From positions 62,001 to 126,000 of the forward strand of contig CAOLHI010002540.1 of the NCBI GenBank assembly GCA_948474755.1: a DNA stretch of 64,000 nt. Reading direction: 5' to 3'. This DNA is from Ctenosaura bakeri (Eukaryota; Chordata; Lepidosauria; Squamata; Iguanidae). The position numbers and the translations under genes are program-made. Of the stretch, positions 44,867-56,289 are shown piece by piece; positions within the stretch are counted from its first letter, which is position 1, and the number at the start of each line of letters is the position of its first letter. The notes below the pieces were generated by a model. The model did not search any database. It saw nothing but the letters and a program-made list of their open reading frames with translations, and was not told the DNA's origin.

Positions 44867-45171
44867 TTATTAGTAGTCTTTAAAACTGTAGTTTTTGAAG
44901 ATTTTCTCAGAATAGGAAAAATTGTGAAACTACTCATTGATTCCTTGAGGAAAAGATTTAGTGAAGGGTTATATCTCTATTGTTTTGGTCTAGCATTTTT
45001 TCCCCCTATCACACTATATGGGGAGTAGCTGATCCTATTGACAGCCATGTTTTTATTTTTCTTTCTTTCTTCATATAAATCATCTAAAACAATTCAAAGC
45101 CATGATGTTTCATCATTTCCAGGGACAGTCTGGCCCTATTCTATAAGTTTGTAGCAGTATCCATCCTACAT

Positions 45172-45600
45172 CTTTAAAGCCCTTCATGACTTGGGGCCAG
45201 CCTACCTGCGGGATCGCCTTCTCCCATATAATCCGCCCCACACATTAAGGCCCTCTGGGAGGAATTTACTGCAGCCGTCAGAACTAGGTTGACTGCGGTT
45301 ACCCAGAGGACCTTCTCTTCTATCGCTCCCAAGTTATGGAATGGCCTGCCGGAGGAGACCCGGCATATTACCAGTCTTGACTGCTTTAAAAAAGCAGTCA
45401 AGACCTTTCTCTTCTGACAGGCCTTCTCAGACTAGTACTCCACCGCCTCCCACCAACTGTCCTCTTGTTCTTAATAGATAATGTGTTGTAGGGGGTTTTA
45501 GATGGGTTGGTGGGTGGGAAGGATGGGTTATGTTTTAATTGCTTTTAATGTATTTGATGTACTGTTGTAGTACCGCCTCGATCCGTCGGGAGAGGCGGGA

Positions 45601-45648
<48 letters not shown>

Positions 45649-45650
45649 AT
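45172..45650 (+). mobile_element. L2-type LINE 3' end with (ATT)n tail, young
   Basis: The coding end reads KALHDLGPAYLRDRLLPYNP, then PHTLRPSGR, with later SYGMACRRRP and a FKKAVKTFLF-like end in the next frame. That is the conserved C-terminus of L2 ORF2. The 3' UTR ends ACCGCCTCGATCCGTCGGGAG and AGGCGGGATATT, followed by about 16 ATT units (45603-45647). CpGs are retained and few changes are seen, so this copy is recent compared with the other L2 pieces. Confidence 0.85.
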
Positions 45651-46538
45651 CTTGGAGTGGATTTAATCTTCAGAAGAAAATGAGAAAGAGAATGAGTATA
45701 GGTTGTAACAATAGTCGTTTAAACATTTCTGAAGCCATCTTGTCATTTAAAGTTTATATTTCCATCAGCATTTCTGCTTCCTCCCCAAAAAGGATCTGTC
45801 TCTACATTATTGAGCAATGAAGAAACAACCATGGGATACTTTCTTTCTCTGGGGTACAAGTACTTGGAAACAGTCAAGGCAAATGCCATGAAACAACTAA
45901 ATGCTACCTGAAATATGAATATCACCCATTAACCTCTACAAATATTGTTGAAATTTTGTAAGTAGGAAGACTTGAGAAATTTGACCTTAGGAATTGGTTT
46001 GATCTGCACATTCTGGATCATATAAAGATCAGGCTGTATCTGTCTTTTAGATTTCACACTTTTCATTTAGCTAAGCCACCGGATGACTGTTTCCATCTTT
46101 AGATGGCACAAATCATCAGCTTTTCTTTTCTTTCTTTTTTTCTTTTTTCTTTTAAAAAGAAAGCTTCTATCTCATGCAGATTCCAAGTTATAAAATAACA
46201 TCTACAGATGATATTTCCAAAATCACTTTCTAAGAAAAGAGCCTGCTCCTCCCCTTGAGTGATTTTAGCAAACCATTAAGATTTCAGCTCATCACAGAGA
46301 TATTTCACAGAGAGTGAAATACAGTTGCACATCCAACAAGTTCTGCTTTTTAAAAAATATGTTGATGGACAAAGATTGCTGCCCATATGAAAAAGACATG
46401 GAACTCAAAATTTTAATTTAGGTGCAACTGGGCAATAATATATCCTCAGACAAAGAAATACAAAGGCAAGTCCATATTCTAACTCAAACTTATTCTCTAC
46501 TCCCTCAATTGATATTCCCTGCTTCTCTCTCTCTCTCA

Positions 46539-46539
<1 letters not shown>
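45651..46539. other. Anonymous intergenic sequence
   Basis: No gene or classified repeat recognised. Confidence 0.4.
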
Positions 46540-46599
<60 letters not shown>

Positions 46600-46632
46600 T
46601 ACATATACACATACATACATACATACATATAT
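46540..46632. repeat. (TA)n(CA)n(CATA)n compound microsatellite
   Basis: About 40 bp of TA repeats, then CA repeats, then CATA repeats, preceded by a short CT run. Confidence 0.92.
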
Positions 46633-47140
46633 TTAAAAAATACCTTACTGCAAAACGTGAAACCCATGATTCTTGTATTCATGTTATAAGAGTATCAATG
46701 TTATGACTAAGGAAAGAGGAAAGGATTGTTGCCCCTTCAAATCAGTCCACATAATTATTACCATATTTTGTGAATGGAGTGCTGTTGAGATAGAAAGGAA
46801 CATATAAAAACTGTGCAGTAGAGTGTACTCTGATGTTAAAGTTGCTATTGTGCTAGATATGAGGAGGGTGCATGGCTGGTGATTGTAGAAACAATAGTAG
46901 GGTGAAAAATTTGACTTCCAGTCTACCAACATCCTGTAATGCATAGTAGATCAACTTTAAGAAGATAGAACATGGGAATCCTTTTCCAATCCTTTTCCAA
47001 ATAAACTTGATTTAAAAGAAATATCAACATACTTTTAAAAATAAGTATGTCAAGCAATCATATGCATAGAACTGCATATTCTGAGATAAAGACTTTTAGA
47101 CTTTTTTTTTAAAGAAAGAAACAGATATTAAGCCATCTCT

Positions 47141-48045
47141 GGGTTTTTTTAAAAATAATTTTATTAAGTTTCACACACAAAAAAAAGTTCTTTAACCTGT
47201 AGTTTTACGTGAGTTATTTCTGATCTTCCACTCTGATCTGGACTTCATTTCTCAAAATTCACTCCACTTATTACATTTATGTATCATGATACAGTGTTAT
47301 CTCTAATGTTTGAACATGCTTTTCCCTCTCCCATTCCATGTTATGTTATCCCCCTGTCATTTCCACCATCATAATACAGTCATTTTCACTTGACAGTTCC
47401 CGGTTATTATCCATTTTTTGCCATTCTGCTTTTCTCTAATCATCAAATTTGTCTATTCTTATTTCTCCTCTTCTTTTTAAATTCTCCATCATTTATGACA
47501 TGAACTCTTAAAATCTCTAAAGTACATCTGACAGTATATATCTGGCAGTCTGAGCTATTATCATTGTTACATTCACTCATCTTCTTGCCCTGGATTTCAT
47601 TGTATAAAAATTATCTTGTTTCCCACTTATACCTGTGTCCTGTTCAACCCCCATCAATCCTTAGCAATATCACAATGTTATACTAATGACAATATATCAT
47701 TCAAATATGTAAGCTTAATTGACATTGTTAAAGCACATACTACTACTAAATTGGAGCCCTATGCACCTGTTCCCCCTCCCATCCCAGACTTTACAGCCTG
47801 GAAATTCATTTCAGAAGATTCACTTTATTCTCATAGCTGCTTAAATTCCAGGCTGTTCCATCTATGGGAGTGAGGATATTTTACTTGAATGATTTCCATC
47901 ACAGGCTCACCAATCACAATGCCCCCTCAACCCTTTAACAATATCACAATGTCTGTATATCGATCCAATATGCAAGCTTAATTTACATTGCCAAAGTACA
48001 TTCTAAGCTGCCACTCGTGCCCACCATGCGACCGGAAAGTGTTTT
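47141..48045 (-). mobile_element. Probable L1 3' UTR region
   Basis: On the minus strand the segment ends CTTAATAAAATTATTTTTAAA plus an A run, like an L1 3' end with polyadenylation signal. The plus strand is pyrimidine-rich (TTTCCACCATC, CCCTCTCCCATTCC). Two imperfect direct repeats of about 85-90 bp lie inside (47651-47740 and 47922-48002). No coding domain is visible, so the L1 label rests on the tail and strand composition only. 46633-47140 to its left is anonymous. Confidence 0.4.
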
Positions 48046-48575
48046 TTTTTTTTTTTTGTGAGCATTCATTTAGAACACATATTTAAATCTATAGCTCAAT
48101 GCACATTTCTATGCAGGTTTATATTTGGAAAAAAATGATGGAATTGAGTTGGTTATGAGTGAATGCATGTGTGAGAAACATAGATTGGAAATAAAATTAT
48201 CCATCTTTATTTAATTGCAAGTTATAAAATAGGAAAAAATAATTGCAATCAAGTGAAAAACAAGAGAGAAAAAGCTGTACAGATAGCAACTAAGGTCATA
48301 TTAGAAATAGCGATTAAAAATAATTAAACACTTGCTGTTGAAATGGAACAATCTGAAGACATAGTGGAGAATAGTACTAGTCATTAAATTTTAATGATCT
48401 TATATTCAGAATGCTATCTTACTTAAAAGAGCCCTGCCCTCCGAAATATTTTGTTATATTTGTCTAAAATGCATTCCAACAGAAGATGGTTATAAGGATT
48501 CAAGATATGCTTTGAGTAAATCAAATGTATAAATGAGAGACTTCTAAGACACACTGTTTTTAACAGCCTTGCTCA
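48046..48575. other. Anonymous intergenic sequence
   Basis: AT-rich, no gene recognised; a 15-T run at 48043-48057 marks the left edge. Confidence 0.4.
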
Positions 48576-48730
48576 GGTCTTATTTATTTATTAATTATAT
48601 TTATTGGCTGCCTTTCTCCCAGACTGGGATCCAAGGTGACTTGCAGCAATAGATTGAAATATAAAAAAATTTAAAACAATTATGAATGTTAAAAACATAT
48701 AAAATCATTTAAAAGCCTGTCAATATTCAA
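48576..48730 (-). mobile_element. L2/CR1-type LINE 3' UTR
   Basis: The plus-strand TTGGCTGCCTTTCTCCCAGA and CTGGGATCCAAGGTGACTTG are the reverse of an L2-like tail (GTGAGCCGCCTTGGGTCCC ... GGGAGAAAGGCAGCC). A-rich TTTAAAACAATT sequence follows. The tail side carries TTTATTTATTAATT. Confidence 0.65.
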
Positions 48731-49205
48731 TCTTACAAAGTCAGAGACGCAGCTTCCTTGATGAAGTTTATCTACTTGTCAATCAGCCTTTCCCTTTTCT
48801 TGCTGTTTTCCACCTTACCAAGCATTTTTATTTTTTTCTAATTTAAATTTTTAATGTACCATACCATCTCATGATATGCCCAAAGTGCAAGAGCTCAGTT
48901 ACCCACTTTAGTTACCCACGAGAACCATAGAACTCTCCTCTAGCCCCACATATCAAATAAACTGTCTTTCCTTCTATCAGCTTTCACAACTATATATAAA
49001 AGTCAGGAAAAAAAACTATGGAGTGACAATCTTAATATTTATGTTCAACAAATTTCTTCACACTTGAGGATTTTATCTAATTTCTTATCTAAATCCTTGA
49101 CTTCTTATTTCTTGATTACGGTCTTTATTGGGATTCATGATAGAGCAAAAGTAAAATTTTCTTTTAACTATTTCACTATCTCCATCATCCACTTTAAAGT
49201 TATCT

Positions 49206-49635
49206 ATGGCCATTTTCAGCATGACGGGCCTGTGCCACTTTAGGAAAAAGATGGCAGTGGTTGGTTGGTCACGATTCTGCATGATGTTGTCACCAGTCTG
49301 CTGCCATTCTATCTTGAAGCATCACTCTTGCATTGTTTTTGCAAAACAGAAAAAAATCCATTTTTCACCTACAATTGTGTGGTGCTTCCATACTCAACAT
49401 CATGCAAATTCAGGGAAGCACAATGGTGACACTTCCTTCCATAACATAGCATGGGATAAGAAAGAGGCCATCACACTCCCTTCCATAACATAGCACTGCA
49501 TAAGAAAGAGGCCATCACACTCCCTTCTGCAGGGACCCGGTGAGGTGTGAAGGAGAGCATTCTTTTTGTTTTCCATTCCCTGCTAGGACTGCCATGGGAT
49601 GATATATGAGGATGTCATTATGTGGAAATGGCCTA
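49206..49635. mobile_element. hAT-like MITE nested in BovB copy 2
   Basis: The left end ATGGCCATTTTCAGCATGA and the reverse complement of the right end (TAGGCCATTTCCACATAAT) are inverted repeats. The flanks AGTTATCT (49198-49205) and GATTATCT (49636-49643) agree at six of eight bases, fitting an 8-bp hAT target duplication. A 43-bp tandem duplication lies inside at about 49437-49522 (unit with CTTCCATAACATAGCA and AAGAAAGAGGCCATCACACT). Confidence 0.75.
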
Positions 49636-50667
49636 GATTATCTGTGGTCATTATTTTCTTAGTGTTCAACCACATCCCTACTTTTGCAATTTCTGCCTTG
49701 AATTTCCACAATAGTTGTGACAAGTCTTTGCTATTTTCTGTTAGTATTACAGTGTTACCTGCATATCTTAAGTTGTCGATTTTCCTTCTTCCAACTAACA
49801 TGCCTCCTTCTTCTAAGATTAACTCAGTTTTCCTTATGGTATGTTCTCTGAATAAATTAACCAGAAAGCATGATAAAATGCAGCATTGTCTGACCTCTTT
49901 GCCAACTGGAAACCATTCTGTTTCTCCATATACACTATCTTGACCATCATATAATTGTATGTTACACATCAGGATAATCTGTTTGAGTGATTCAGAGATG
50001 TTCATGCTGTACACAATCAATTTTTAAACCATAGGCTGATTTTCTTCCGAAATTCTTTGGTGTGCTCCTTTATACAACATTTGTTTAATACGACCCCTGT
50101 TGACTTATTCTTTTTTGAACCCAGCTTGGACATCTAGCACTTCTCACTCCATATATGGTACAAGTATTAGTTGTAAAATTTTGCACATCATTTTGTTTGC
50201 ATGAAGGATTAATATCAATGGTTATTGCAATATTCAGTTTCCCCTTTCTTTGGGACTGGAATGTATATTGAGCATTTCAATTCTGTGAGCCATTGTTTTG
50301 TTCATATTTGTTGACAGAATTTAGTTAGAATTTGGATTAATTCTATCTCTGTACCTTGAAATAGCTCCATTTGTATCTCATCTGTACATGGTGTTACATT
50401 CTTCTCCAATGCCTTGAAAATAACTTCACTTTCTAAAGTTGTGGGTTCATTGCCAAAAGGTTCTTCCTTGAATAAATCTGCTATCCTTTTAAAGGTCTTC
50501 AGTGCATTGTTTCCAATTTTTTTCCCCTTGAATGTACAATATGTACCCATGTTGGTCATATAGCACCCCCACTCTTGTTCTAAATTTCCTTTTGATTTAT
50601 TTGATCTTGTGGAAGAGTTATCTTGCTCTACGGTTTTGCTGTTGCCTTCTATTTCTTTGCATTGATT

Positions 50668-50808
50668 CTTTTAAAATTATTTTTATTGAACAAAGCAAAG
50701 GTAAAAGAAAGCTATAGCATACAAAAGAAGCACAAATTTTCTTTTTCTTTGTCCCTTTCTTTCTCTTTGTCCCATCTTGCTCTTTGCCCCTACAGAGAAG
50801 TTGCTTAA
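50668..50808 (-). mobile_element. Short L1-like 3' fragment nested in BovB copy 2
   Basis: The plus strand begins TTTTAAAATTATTTTTATTG, the reverse of a polyadenylation signal plus A-rich tail, and continues TTGTCCCTTTCTTTCTC. In BovB copy 1 the sequences on either side (GCATTGATT and TTCAGGATTCTGACC) are close together, so about 140 bp was added here. Family label is tentative. Confidence 0.5.
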
Positions 50809-51045
50809 CAGTTACATTCAAGATTCTGACCCTATTTATGTCACCTTTTATTTTAGCTTATCTTTCAAGAATTTCATCTAACATGCATTTTTTTTCTTTT
50901 ATCCACACATCATGTATTTTTCCAAATTTCTTTGACAATGTCTCTTGTTTGGTCCCGAGTTCTTTAGGCTCTATAAGATATTTTGTTCCTTTTTTAATAT
51001 TACTTTGAAATTCTTCAGCTCTTTCACTATGAAGGGAGAAAACAG

Positions 51046-51464
51046 TAAAGTCATTTGGAATTTCAATTCAGTAACAGCCTATAGTCCACATTTCCTTCAG
51101 AAATGTTAGCAGTCTTATCAAAAATTATTAGGTTTCCTCAAACCCGCTCAGATTTTTGTTTTCTTGAAGAGAAACCACCAAATTCACTTTGAGTTTTCTT
51201 CTAAATAAGTTTTCAGAAGCAGTTGTAGATTATAGAATTTCATGTAGAACAGTCTTCCATTCATTAAGATGAATGAATCTTCTTGAATAATAGCACATCC
51301 ATTAGTAACCAAAATTTATTTTGCTGGCTTAGGAGAAAAAGAACATTAGATTTCATGGCTGACCTAGACAAGTTCAGTAGAGATAGCAGAGAAGAAGAAA
51401 AAACTAAGAGAAGACAAAGAAGACAGGAGAAATATATTTTAAAAAGTGAAAATAGCACTATGTT
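51046..51464. other. Anonymous intergenic sequence
   Basis: May include the eroded 5' end of BovB copy 2. No gene recognised. Confidence 0.35.
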
Positions 51465-52262
51465 TTTCATAGAATGATAGAGCTGGAAAAGACCACAAGC
51501 ACTATCAAGAACAACCCCCTGCTCTGTAGGATACTTCATTAAAGCAGATGACCATCCAGCCTCTGTTTAAAAACCTCCAAAGAAGGAGTCTCCACCACAC
51601 TAAGGCAGCATATTCCACTATCAGATTGCTCTTACCATCAGGAGATTCTTCCTAATGTTTAGATGGAATTTCTTTTCCTGATGTTTGAAGCCATTGCTCT
51701 GTGTCCTAAGTCCTTTCTGCATCTTACCTGTGTCCGAAGTCATTGCATGGGGATCCTGGGAAAGCCTTTCCTGGGTGGGAAGCATGACAGAAATGCTCCC
51801 TTCTGCACCAGCTGCCTGCTGGATGGGAAGAAGAGTGATGGCTGTGCCCTTCCCTTCCACAAGAGGGGGCAGAAAGAAGAGAACCTTCCACCTGGCAGTT
51901 TCCCAGGCTGTGCTGGGAGAGGAAGTGCAGCCACTGCACTTCCTGCCATTCTGCATGACAGATAAGTGAAGGAGGGAGGAGGGACGACTGTGCAATCACA
52001 TGTCATTGATTGGAGAAACCCCTCAATTATTTAATTCACAATGGCAACAGATGGCCACAGGGTCACAACAGGATCATGACAGCATCATGCAGAACTGTCA
52101 TTATGATCCTATCACGATCCCGTGGCCATTGTGGGTTGAGGGAGGTGGGTGGAAAGATCCCTAGTCTCTGGGGTAGCAGAAAACAAGCTTGCTCCATCTT
52201 CTGTGTGATATCTCTTCTGATATTTAAGCATAGCTATCATATCACCTCTTAACCTTCTTTTT
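51465..52262 (-). mobile_element. CR1 LINE 3' end, split by a MITE
   Basis: The plus-strand TCATAGAATGATAGAGCTGG and AAAAGACCACAAG, then CAACCCCCTGC, are the reverse complement of the CR1 3' end. CR1 continues through CCATCCAGCCTCTGTTTAAA, GGAGATTCTTCCTAATGTTT and GCTCTGTGTCCTA, and resumes at 52157 with CCTAGTCTCTGGGGTAGCAG, AAACAAGCTTGCTCC and CATATCACCTCTTAACCTTC. The 450 bp between is a later insertion. Confidence 0.85.
51710..52156. mobile_element. hAT-like MITE inserted in the CR1
   Basis: It interrupts CR1 between GTGTCCTA and CTAGTCTCTGG. The left end GTCCTTTCTGCATC and the right end GGGTGGAAAG are short imperfect inverted repeats of the CCTTTCYRC type. The internal region is rather GC-rich and palindrome-rich (GGATCATGACAGCATCATG, ATGATCCTATCACGATCC). 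The flanks (TGTCCTAA and ATCCCTAG) are compatible with a decayed target duplication. Confidence 0.65.
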
Positions 52263-54456
52263 TTAAAAAAGCAAACAATAAAAAATTAATGTACATAATG
52301 CAATTTTACAAAATATGTATAACATTACATTAAAAACAGCAAAAACAACAAAAATCTTGGAAATACATATTCATTTAAGAGAAAAATAAAAGGAAATAAA
52401 TTACTTATTTTCCCCATTGGACAAAACTAAGAAAAGGGCACATAATTCCAGAGTTTTGCATGTGATTTAAAGTCATTAATATATCATTTAAAACTTTAAA
52501 TTGTTCTGTCAATTCCTGTCAAAAATTCTACAACCTTCAGCTCCAACTGTCCAAATATAAATTAGGAAAATCTTTTTGTTTTATGATAATTTTTAAACAT
52601 GCTGCTAAACACATAATAACAATTTTTATAGTGAACCAGTGTATTTTCATTAGTAAACAATGGGAAAAATAAAATTATTGGTGATAATGACAATGTTTGC
52701 CCTCTAATTTGGCTTATTTCTGGAAAAAAAAGTCAGTCAAAAACCTTTCACTCATAGGCAAACAGCACAAGTGTATATAACTGCAAAGAACATCACATAC
52801 ATTCCAAAAAATCCACTTAAATTAGAAGTGCTACTAACTGGATGAAGTCTAACTGCATCTGGATCCCAGCTAGGCTTACATTTATGGTCCCTTCAAGATG
52901 AGAAGATAGGCTTTAATGAGAAAGAAAAATATACCAAGAGAAAAGGAAGGAATGTGTGCTGCATTCAACAAAGGATAGACACTGGAACAGTACTTTGAAC
53001 TTAAAATTCAGCATTGTTTCCTTGTTATTTCTACCATTTGGTATGTTGCATAGGTGTCTACACTGAACACATGTTCATGTCAGATCCATATTTCTGTTTC
53101 AGATCCACTTGGTGGTGATTAAAAACAATAGCCTTGTTTTATTCAGATGTCACTGATCTTGATTTGACATATAAAGACTCTTTACCTCCCATCAACTATC
53201 ATGAGAAATCCATGTGTGGCTGAGGATTTTTATCTGTTTGAGATAATGGAATAATATTTATTCTTTTAGTATAGCTTGATGAGAGGATAGGCCTGCCAGA
53301 TTTCACCCAGATGTGGCCCACAGGGGTGTATGCTGAGGCAATAATGAGCCTTTGTGTGCTCTGCTTTTGCCCAACCCTGTTCCAGGGAAAATGCCACAGC
53401 TCTGGTAATGTACAATGACAAATTGTAATTTGGGATCATGTTACATATCCATGTTACAATCTAGCAGACATTGTTACCTGATGGACTGTATCAGACTGAA
53501 CAATTGTTTCTTCCAATGCCAACATCTCAATGGTGCTGTTAGTGATCTGCAGTGGCATTCTTTTCATTACTAGTCAAATATATTTTGCTTCATGAAGTAG
53601 AACCTAAACAGCCACCTCCAACAGAGCCAACAGACACTTTTCTAGGAAAAAAGTCTTGCTGTGCCATTAAATTGCAAAGTTTTACCTCTTCTATCCTAGC
53701 CTTCACGGTATGGTCCAAAATGTGTTGCTGGGCCAACACTGTTTCCTTTGAGATTTCCATCATCTTATGCAAGTGTTATTCTCTAGGCCAGCACTTTCTC
53801 AGGAAGAATATTCCTGCCTTCAAGTATCACTTACCAGTATGTTGGCCACTTCATACATTGTTCCTTTTGTACTTCATTCCAATGTTTGCATTATTCAAAA
53901 TTATTCAAAATTGTCTTCTCTTTCTGTGAATGTTTTTGCCTGGGAAAGTACATTCCATTTCTGTTCAAAAGAACATGCCACTTAAAGGAAATTTAGTCAG
54001 CTCTGAAAAGTAGGAAGTTGCCTTCTATAAAGTTAAACCATATGTTCATTGAGATCAATATCTTTTACAATGTAAAACAAAAACCCTGTGCCCATACAGA
54101 GACAACTGGGCTCCAATTCCCATCAGATTGAGCCAGCATGTCCAGTGGCTGAAGGTGATGGAAGCTGCTGTTTAGCAATATCTAGTGATCTATGAGCTCA
54201 TTACCCTTTGTTTTCACTGGGTATCAGTAACTCTCAAGGACTTCAGACTTTCCCATTGCTACCTGGGAATGCCATGGACCTTCTGCATGGAATGTGTCTG
54301 TTCTACCAGTGTCCTAGAGGTCCTTCATTTTAGAAGGGTTCAGCTCCTAGGAATTCTTCTTTCTAAAGACTTCTGATTTCTTCAGAGATTATTAACAATT
54401 TCTGAATTAGGGAAAAAAGTGAATGTTCCACCCGTATTACAACAGCATCATTGAGA
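52263..54456. other. Intergenic; AT-rich left part possibly retroelement tail
   Basis: 52263-52720 is very A/T-rich (AAAAAAGCAAACAATAAAAAATTAATG) and could be a reversed L1-like 3' UTR. 52730-54456 shows no gene or classified repeat; the 125-codon frame at 53552-53929 has no domain. Confidence 0.35.
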
Positions 54457-54460
54457 AAGT

Positions 54461-55382
54461 TCTTATCCCAAAAGGTGGATGACTCAGAGGTCCACCAGTA
54501 GTGCCAGTACCTCTGTGGAACGGTGGGGAATTATAGCTCAAAAGGGGAAGCCTGTGAGAGTGGGGGGGTAACCTTACAGGATCTTTCAACCTTTGTACAC
54601 TGATACTAATGCAGAGTCATAAGTTGGAGATTCAAAATAATGTTTTATTGGGGGAAAATCACAATCAAATGCAAGATTCATGCAGTTTCACAATCTTACC
54701 AGGCTAACTGGAGGAAAAGATGGAAAAAACTGGATAGTGAGGAATTAGGACAAAGTGGGTAATATTTATTTGTCATGAAGAGTAGAGATAAAGTGATATG
54801 ACTCAAACTAGAGATCTCAAGGTAGCACAAGAATGGGAATCTAAGCAGCAGAGTGACGGCCTACACCCAGTATACTGTGGACTGTCTGGCTTGGAGTCAG
54901 GGTTTAAATGCCCTTTTTCTGCCCTGAAGGGGAAGATGTTAATTGCTCTCTGACAGAGCAAACAAAGGTGTCCAGAGCTGGCTAATGGTCTTAGCATTAG
55001 GTGACAAAGGACTGATGGGAATTGTGACAGCTTCTTAATATCTGAGCAGGTGATGGAACAAAACAGGGAAATTCAGCAGGAGGAAGAGCATTGGTCATTG
55101 TCACTTTGTCTGGGGTTTTTTGTGGCTATTGTTTTATAGGTTTTGTTGGCTATTGAGAGGATCATCTTAAACTCATTTAGTCAAGTTCTCTGACTTATCC
55201 TCAGTGAATTTATGACCTGGCCATGCCTTGATGTCCCTTCTGACCTAGTTTTGCATGTGTGAAGCCAGTCCTCTTTCCCAGCATGGCTTTTCAGCCATAA
55301 ATGTATGATTTATATTTTGTGTCAATTAAATAATGTTCCTTTCCAAGCATATCAGGGATCAGAGATGTATGGTATGGTAACA
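54461..55382 (-). mobile_element. Solo LTR, family 1, copy 3
   Basis: 922 bp with an exact 4-bp target duplication AAGT (54457-54460 and 55383-55386). It begins TCTTATCCCAAAAGGTGG (mutated TGTTACCCCAAAAGGTGG) and ends GGTATGGTAACA. On the minus strand a TATA-like GGGCATTTAAACCC lies near 54905-54915 and CAATAAAACATTATTTTG near 54640-54650, about 260 bp downstream, a normal U3-R spacing. No adjoining coding region. Confidence 0.82.
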
Positions 55383-55386
55383 AAGT

Positions 55387-56098
55387 TCCCTGCTGGATGA
55401 ATAGAAGGTTATGCTGCTGGAGTGGCCAGCTACTGAGAAAGGAAAGTGCAGTTTTGGCTGTCACCTTACCTACGGAAGCCCACACTTGCCCAAGGAGAAG
55501 ATAGCCCCGATGAGGTAGATGCAATACTGGAGCAGAACTCCCCTTTCCCATAGGAAGAAAGAAGATAAAAAGGCAACAGCCAAAGCCCTGGTACCTATAC
55601 TGCAATCAATAACTGGCTTTGCTGACAACAATCACTTATACTGAGGATCCATGGAGAATCCACAGGTCTGACACTCAGGAAGCTTCCACTTCTAAACAGA
55701 AGAGCAAGACGTTAAGGATCTGTTAACCACCTGTGGATGTTATCATACCCATATCTTCCCTGAACCCCTGACAGGGCTTTGCCACATATGCATTCTCCTT
55801 CCTTATGTTTTCCTTCTTTGAGGGAAGAATGCTCAGATGGATGGGGAAACATTTGCACTTTCTTTTGCCATATCCAGGTCTGCTGCCACATCTCATACTC
55901 CTGCTTCTAGAGGGGCAGCCATGGGGTGAGCTTTTGAAAACTAGGATGAGAAGCACCCACTTGCCCAAGTGACAACTTCCCTTATAAGATGGGTCAGGCA
56001 GTGATAAATTTGCTGCCTCAGTGTCCTGCTTAGAGTTATCACCTCCCTCATGGCACAGCTAGACCTGGTTCTCCCTATTATTGAAAGAAAGAAAAATA
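55387..56098. other. Anonymous intergenic sequence
   Basis: No gene or classified repeat recognised; short minus-strand frames (55723-55968 and others) have no domain. Confidence 0.4.
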
Positions 56099-56289
56099 GA
56101 TAGCCAGTGTGGTGTAGTGGTTTGAGCATTGGTCTACAATCTCCAAGACCAGGGTTCAATTCCCCTTTGGGAAACCCATCGGATAACCTCATATACATCA
56201 CATATTCTCAGCTCCAGAAAATTCAGTGATAGGTTTGTGTTAGGTTCACCATAAGTCAGAAATGACTTCAAGGCACACAACAACAACAG
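56099..56289 (+). mobile_element. Sauria-type tRNA-derived SINE
   Basis: The head AGCCAGTGTGGTGTAGTGG (A box) and GACCAGGGTTCAATTCCC (B box) are well preserved. The body is shortened. The tail TCACCATAAGTCAGAAATGA and CTTCAAGGCACACAACAACA is the BovB-type end. Confidence 0.9.

Larger units (their letters stand above)
48735..51045 (-). mobile_element. BovB (RTE) LINE, copy 2, with two nested insertions
   Basis: Aligns by eye with BovB copy 1. At 49583-50020, minus strand, an RT core reads VYGETEWFPVGKEVRQCCIL, then LILEEGGMLVGRRKIDNLRY and AGNTVILTENSKDLSQLL. The YxDD site is changed to YAGN. At 50302-50559 an upstream RT part (FKEEPFGNEPTTLESEVIFK) is recognisable. A MITE interrupts it at 49206-49635 and an L1-like fragment at about 50668-50808; the flanking BovB sequence rejoins correctly across both when compared with copy 1. 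The 5' end fades near 51045. Confidence 0.82.

Noticed and set aside
45539..45820. Frame with a poly-Ile stretch
   Set aside because: It comes from the (ATT)n tail of the L2 copy.
51621..52006. Overlapping frames of 88-124 codons on both strands
   Set aside because: They lie in the MITE inserted in CR1 and in CR1 3' sequence; GC-rich composition explains the lack of stops.
56099..56160. tRNA gene
   Set aside because: A and B boxes are present but the rest of a tRNA cloverleaf is not, and a SINE tail follows.
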